Under the pieces are notes generated by a model that was not told the origin of the DNA, did no database searches, and saw nothing but the letters and a program-made list of their open reading frames with translations. A program made the position numbers and the translations under genes. This document shows, one piece after another, positions 58,941 through 64,000 of a stretch of 64,000 bases of DNA; positions within the stretch are counted from its first letter, which is position 1; every line of letters begins with the position of its first letter. Source of the stretch: Leptodontidium sp. MPI-SDFR-AT-0119. Its lineage: Eukaryota; Ascomycota; Leotiomycetes; Helotiales; Leptodontidiaceae. The stretch covers positions 806,001 to 870,000 of the forward strand of contig JAHLEZ010000002.1 of the NCBI GenBank assembly GCA_020726505.1. Reading direction: 5' to 3'.

Positions 58941-61606
58941 CTAATCAGTGCTTGCTTCAAGTCTCTTCGCCAGAACCGCTCTCGCCTCGCCGTTCGTAAG
59001 ATGTTTGAACCCCAAGCTCTCCAGTGCATCCGAAGTCCGCTGACCATCTGCAAAAATCTCTTCGCTAATGTCCCTGAGAGACTTTTGCTCACCTTCAGCC
59101 TCCACAGGGAGGCTCAATAAGAGGATCGCCTCCCTCAATTTTGGCATCGCAAATGTCGATCCATTTGCATACTTGATGTATCGGCCGATTGTTGCCTGAA
59201 CAGCCTCAAAATCGTACCGCAGTTGTGCAGCACCAAGTGAGGTGAATTCTTGTCTGAAGAGAACATCGTGGAAGATCAAGTCTTGGAGGCTTCCAAGTGC
59301 ATCGCGCCAGATACGTCGGAACGGAGCATCTGATAGGACCTTGCGTAAGAATTCCATGCCTTGAGTCAATTCCTAGACTCGAGTCAGCTACAGAATAAAT
59401 CAGGGATCAGGAACTCTAGTTACCTGCAGTGGCCCATCCAGTTCTGCGGTCCTTGCCGATGGGTATGAGCCTGTTCATGGGTTAGTGTGTATCGCGCTAA
59501 ATGACCCGGGAAACTTACTGGAAGAAGCATCTCCAATTGTGCACCATTGTGGCTTGGTAATATACTGTTTGAAGGATACCGGAAAGGAATACTTGATAGC
59601 CTGCGTAATGTAAGACTCGGCCATTTGGCGAAGTTTCTCAAAGCTGTCGATCGTTTTGTCGAACACGGCACCTTCCAATTCAGAACCCATGGCGTCTGAT
59701 GTGCTGTCTCTGACTTCGTTGTAGGACATTTCGCCGGCGAGATTGGCACTGCTATCTGTGTCTTTTGCTCTTTCTTGCAGATCTTCCCACATATCGATGA
59801 AGAACTAATGTCCATTAGTCTTCATTCACAGCCAAAGGAACTGATAACAGGACGCAAACACTCACCTCCTCGTTACTCCAATCCTTCATCATCGAGATGA
59901 GATGCTCGGCGCTGCCAAACACCTTGCAAAGTGTCTCAAACTTGCCAACCCCTTGAAGTGCAGCCTCCTGCTCCTTGGTGATTCCATGGATTGTACGACC
60001 CACAGTGGATGTAATCGTGCTATAAACATCCAGAGAGTCTTTGAGACGACCATAGTAGAGATCCAGAATCTCGGCTTGGATGCCGATAAGGAATTTCATC
60101 TTGTGCGAAAACTTCCGTAATTTATTGTATTGGAGGGTCTCGGTCTGGATGAGATCTGTGACTTTGATAGCTCCATAGGTAGGTTTGGTCTTTCCAGGGC
60201 CAGAGCTGTCATAGTCAATTGCAGTACTGTCGGGTGATTTGTTGATGTCCCAGTATCTCTCCAGAGCAAACTTCTTTTCGACTTCATACCAAGTGTCGAA
60301 CCAGCGGTCGAGGACTTCCCATGTGAGGCCTTTCCAGCCTAGATCCACATTTCCTCCGTCATAATTGAACTTCTTTCGGACAGCCTCATCGAAGTTCATC
60401 AACTGGACCATAAACCGGCTCAGAAGTTGGGGATTGTTAGCGACAGCCTCAACCTGGATGTCGACCTTTGCTTTCATCACCGGCAGCAAAGCAGTCACGA
60501 AAGCAGCGACGGGGTCAACGTATAGAGCGTTACCCGAGTAGATGTTACCCCTGAAATGGGCAGCAAGAACTGGGCCAATATTTTCTCGGAAGAAGTTTTG
60601 CCATTTGGAGACGGTTCCAAGGAACCACTCAAAGTAGTAATTTCCAAGCTACAATCGGTCAGCACATATTCTACACGGCAAAGCGAATACCAACCTGATT
60701 CGGGTGATTCGTAGGTTTGTCACTGAAAAAATGATATCTGAATTGCTGTACAAAGGGTTTTGCGAGCACTTCCATGGGTAGAAGTATAAGAGGCTCTCGT
60801 GCAGCAACAATCTCAGGCATTTGCAAGTCCAGAAGCTTCTCCAGACAGTCGCTCCATTCAGTTGTGGGTTCGCTGGTAGCATCTGGCCATTTCGACTTCT
60901 TCAAAACCGCTTCGAATTCATCCAACATGATTTTCTTCATCTCAATCCAAAGCTCATCTGTGGTTTCTTGGATGAACTTGACAAGATGAACCCCGGCTCC
61001 CTCTGCTACATCCTGTAGCTCGGGCAACACCATGGCCCTTTCTTTCAATATTGTATACGGTTTCAGAGCTTCCTTTGGATTTCCCGGTAGGTATGATTTT
61101 GCTTCATCTTTCAATGCTTCCGCCTCCCTCAATAATGCGACATAGCTCTGGGCCAGCTCAACTTTCCGCAACTTCTCCATGGGCTTTTCAAACCGCCGCT
61201 TCGCTTCCTCTGGCGTGTCTGAAGATGTAACAATCTTCAGACGATTGTGGACATTGAGATATTCTCGTTCGAATGCCTGCGATTGCTCTAGCATTAGAGT
61301 ACTGTGGTTGACGGAGGACTCTCGAGCCTGGTTCAGTTCGGATTTCGCATGTCGGAGCTATGCGTGCAATTAGCAAATGAGGTGTCGTGCGTAATACATG
61401 TTTAGTACCTGGGTTTCAAGTTGCTTCTTCTGCAGCTCTACGTTGGCTAGCAAGCTTGATATATCTCCAAGATCCGCAGCTGTTTGTATTTTGTCGTTTA
61501 GGTAGTCTTCCACTCTGATGTCCCTCTCTCCAAGCGGGATATCTTTTTGGGGGTTCAAGAGTACTGCAACGGGACTTTTCTCTCTGCTTATCAAAGAGGT
61601 AGCCAT
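58941..61606 (-). CDS. RINT1/Tip20-family ER tethering protein
   Basis: Six exons (61606-61409, 61357-60695, 60648-59866, 59804-59519, 59470-59424, 59372-58941) give 802 residues. The order fits RINT-1: an N-terminal coiled coil with VEDYLNDKIQTAADLGDIS and LLANVELQKKQLETQ, then helical bundles with FRYHFFSDKPTNHPNQ and LGNYYFEWFLGTVSKW, and a C-terminal half with LTWEVLDRWFDTWYEVEKKF and FRRIWRDALGSLQDLIFHDV. YHF-SDKPTN is a hallmark line. RINT-1/Tip20 is part of the Dsl1 (NRZ) complex that tethers Golgi-derived COPI vesicles to the ER. It is divergent from DNA ligase I, starts 331 bp apart. All joins keep frame. Confidence 0.9.
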
Positions 61607-61936
61607 GGCGAAGGTATTTATGTGATGTGACTGAAGGTTGTGGTGCAGCAAGGCTGGAGTGTGAGCTGTGGACACTTTTGTTTTTCAGGATCAGAAGCTC
61701 ACCCAGCCTGACCTGCCCTGGCCACCAGGCTTGGCCGAGCGGCGCGTTTCAACGCGCCTTCCCCAGATTTCGATGACGGCATCAAGGAACATCAAAAGTT
61801 ACCTGACCAATGTCTCAACTCCAGCCTCGACACTCATGGAATATTTGACTGGGAATATCGCGACCGTGTGGAGGATATTTATTGGGTAACGCAGACAGAG
61901 AAGAGTTTTAGCCTCCAGCTTGAGCGCATTTCCGAA
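61607..61936. other. Divergent promoter, RINT1 gene / DNA ligase I
   Basis: No gene is supported. Contains the inverted repeat listed next. Confidence 0.5.
61741..61758. promoter_or_regulatory. GGCGCGTT-TC-AACGCGCC inverted repeat (MBF-like site)
   Basis: Perfect 8-bp arms with a 2-bp spacer, 179 bp before the ligase start. Each arm holds the ACGCG core of the MCB box. The ligase CDC9 is a classic MBF target in yeast. Regulation here is inferred. Confidence 0.5.
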
Positions 61937-64000
61937 ATGGCACCTCCTGCGAAGAAGCGCAAAGTCAACAATGACTCCAAATCCTCCCCTGCGGCCCCTC
62001 GAAACCTCGACTTCTTCTTTGGAAAGCAAAAAGAAGCTCTTCCGATCCAGATGAATAATGCCGCGAAACAGAACGTCGGTGGTATCGAAGAACAGAGCGA
62101 CTCCGCGGACTTGACGGATGAGCAAGTGGCTAGGAAATTGCAGGCAGAATGGGATCAGGAGGAAGCTGTTATAAGAAACATACCCAGGACTACGAATGGA
62201 ACTGGCGCAGAGGATCTGGCAGGGAATCTGCAAGGTAGTGGAACCGAAAGACACACCGGGCTTGAGTCTAGCAAATCTGAAGAGTCCTCTAATCGCAAAG
62301 CTATTGAAAGCAAGTCAGAAGCCCACGACATACCATCGCCCCGGAAGGAAGCCCCTAACTCTATGTTTACACCTAAAGGCAAGAATACTCTCTCGTTGCA
62401 GTCAGCCGGATCTGCGGAAGACGACATCTGCTCGAATATACCATTCGATGAAAGCCCTCTGACGTTCAATCCTGCCAAATATGTGGAAGAACTACAAGGA
62501 CACTGGCAAGCAGAAGGAGGAGATGCCTCTTATGCCCTTCTGACGAGGTGTTTCGTCCTGGTAAATAGTACGCAGAGTCGAATCAAGATTGTAGATACTC
62601 TTGTCAATCTGCTCCGGGTGATCATTGAGGGCGACCCTAGTAGTCTACTTCCCACTGTATGTACAAACGTTCATGTTGTTTTGCCTTTGTCCTAAAAGAC
62701 AAAAAATTACATCCTGGCGGTCTTCATGCCATTTCTCGAAATCTTAACTTTTTGTTTGTTTGGGAAGCTACCTAAACACGTTTCTGACTTCTTCGGTCCA
62801 GGTCTGGCTAAGTACCAACGCCATTTCACCTCCTTACATATCACTTGAACTCGGCCTTGGAGGATCAGCTATTTCCAAAGCACTGAAAAATGTCTGTGGC
62901 CTAGATAGCAGGTCACTAAAAGCTCTCTATGATAAGGTTGGCGACGCTGGCGATGTTGCATTTGAAGCAAAGAAGCGGCAGAGCTTTACTCTCAGAAAAC
63001 CCAAACCTCTCACGATTAAGGGAGTGTATCAGTCACTCGTCAAGATTGCCAAAACTCAAGGGACAGGGAGCGGCGAAATTAAGCAGAGAGTGGTAGATCG
63101 GTTACTGCAAGATGCGAGAGGGGCCGAGGAAAGTCGATACATTGTTCGAACTCTTTGTCAACATGTAAGTCTATTATTCCAGAAAATCAGGTCATATCGG
63201 ATGTTAATATCAAGTAGCTTCGTATTGGTGCCGTCAAAACCACCATGCTTATCGCACTCTCTCGCGCATTGCTCCTCTCTCGACCGCCAGGCGCAGACTT
63301 TCCACTGCAATCTGCAACTGAACTAGCCAAACTCAAGAAAGAGGAACTGGCAGAAGTATGGTCAAAATCAGAAGAAATCGTCAAAGCATGTTTCGCAAAA
63401 TGTCCCAACTACAACGATCTCATCCCCGTCCTCCTAGAAATCGGTGTATGTGACGAGCTGCTCATCAGATGCGGACTCGCCTTACACATCCCGCTACGTC
63501 CAATGTTGGGCAGTATCACGCGAGATCTCTCAGAAATGCTAACAAAGCTACAAGGCCGGGACTTCAGCTGCGAGTACAAGTACGATGGCCAGCGAGCACA
63601 GGTGCACTTCGATGACCAAGGCAAAGTCTCGATATTTTCACGTCACCTCGAGCTCATGACAGACAAGTATCCCGATCTGGTAGCCTTGATACCCAAGATT
63701 CGCGGCGAGGGCGTGTCGAGCTTCATCATGGAAGGAGAAGTTGTAGCTGTCGATCGCAACTCGGGTGATCTGAAAACATTCCAAACACTCGCAAACCGTG
63801 CTCGGAAAGATGTTGCCATCGGGAGCGTCAAAGTCGAGGTTTGCTTGTTCTCATTCGATCTCATGTACTTGAATGGCGAGTCGCTGCTCGATCGACCGTT
63901 TCGCGAAAGACGAGAACTCCTTCGAGGTCTATTCACAGAAGTCCCAAATCAGTTTACCTGGGTTAAGAGCATCGATGCAACATCCCAGGACTCCGAGACG
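61937..64000 (+). CDS. lig1: ATP-dependent DNA ligase I (3' end beyond window)
   Basis: Three exons are seen (61937-62656, 62802-63164, 63218 to window end); the frame is still open at 64000, giving 622 residues so far. The N-terminus is basic and has LDFFFGKQK, a PCNA-box-like patch. The DNA-binding domain begins about NPAKYVEELQGHW and includes VWLSTNAISPPYISLELGLG. The catalytic lysine, which carries AMP, is in CEYKYDGQRAQ at about residue 482. Motifs SRHLELMTDKYPDL and FIMEGEVVAVD follow, as in LIG1/Cdc9. It joins Okazaki fragments and completes excision repair. The start is the first ATG of the frame after an in-frame stretch without ATG. Confidence 0.95.

Noticed and set aside
1..64000. 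tRNA genes, rRNA, CRISPR arrays
   Set aside because: No A/B box pairs with a cloverleaf and no spaced direct repeats were found by eye; arrays are not expected in a fungal nucleus.

Overview
The window is nuclear DNA of a filamentous ascomycete (Pezizomycotina). Genes are split by short introns, mostly 45-75 nt, with GTAWGT-type donors and CTAAC/CTGAC branch sites. The gene set includes a FREQUENCY clock protein, a 2EXR protein, Tma16, an S53 sedolisin remnant and a fungal polyketide synthase remnant. A leotiomycete-like fungus is my best guess, from the general flavour of the proteins; this is inference. The exon coordinates were worked out by hand from splice signals, reading frame and remembered family consensus. 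Spans run from first to last coding base, introns included.

Layout. 1-2.7 kb: no gene, but a 441-bp AT-rich element bounded by 36-bp inverted repeats. 2.7-9.3 kb: a CAP-domain protein, a mitochondrial peroxiredoxin, a secreted GH93-type exo-arabinanase with a cluster of CreA-like sites upstream, and an Ariadne RBR ubiquitin ligase. 10.9-17.8 kb: exonuclease 1, Tma16, a 2EXR protein and mitochondrial succinyl-CoA:3-oxoacid CoA-transferase. 18.4-31.2 kb: an accessory stretch holding three decayed genes (the C-terminal half of a highly reducing polyketide synthase, a sedolisin and a multi-pass membrane protein) around two intact ones (a GNAT acetyltransferase and a 711-residue protein I do not recognise). 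31.2-34.6 kb: gene-poor DNA with microsatellites, grading into the promoter and leader of frq. 34.6-43.9 kb: frq, a tiny protein with an 18-nt exon, a tyrosine phosphatase and an alpha/beta hydrolase. 44.2-50 kb: condensin SMC4, divergent from an ELYS-like nucleoporin. 51.8-58.6 kb: a Pro/Gln-rich membrane-anchored protein, a YMC1-type mitochondrial carrier, a secreted PLC-like phosphodiesterase and a 73-residue conserved protein. 58.9-64 kb: a RINT1/Tip20 tethering protein divergent from DNA ligase I, which runs off the window end.

Links between genes. Three chromosome-cycle genes (exo1, smc4, DNA ligase I) each have ACGCGT or GGCGCGTT boxes in the promoter, including a perfect 8-bp inverted repeat before the ligase; shared MBF control is inferred. 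frq is the regulatory landmark. No obviously new multi-gene system was found. The points most worth checking are the terminal-inverted-repeat element, the decayed accessory block, the 711-residue orphan, the stop-free 54-nt intron in exo1 and the 18-nt exon.
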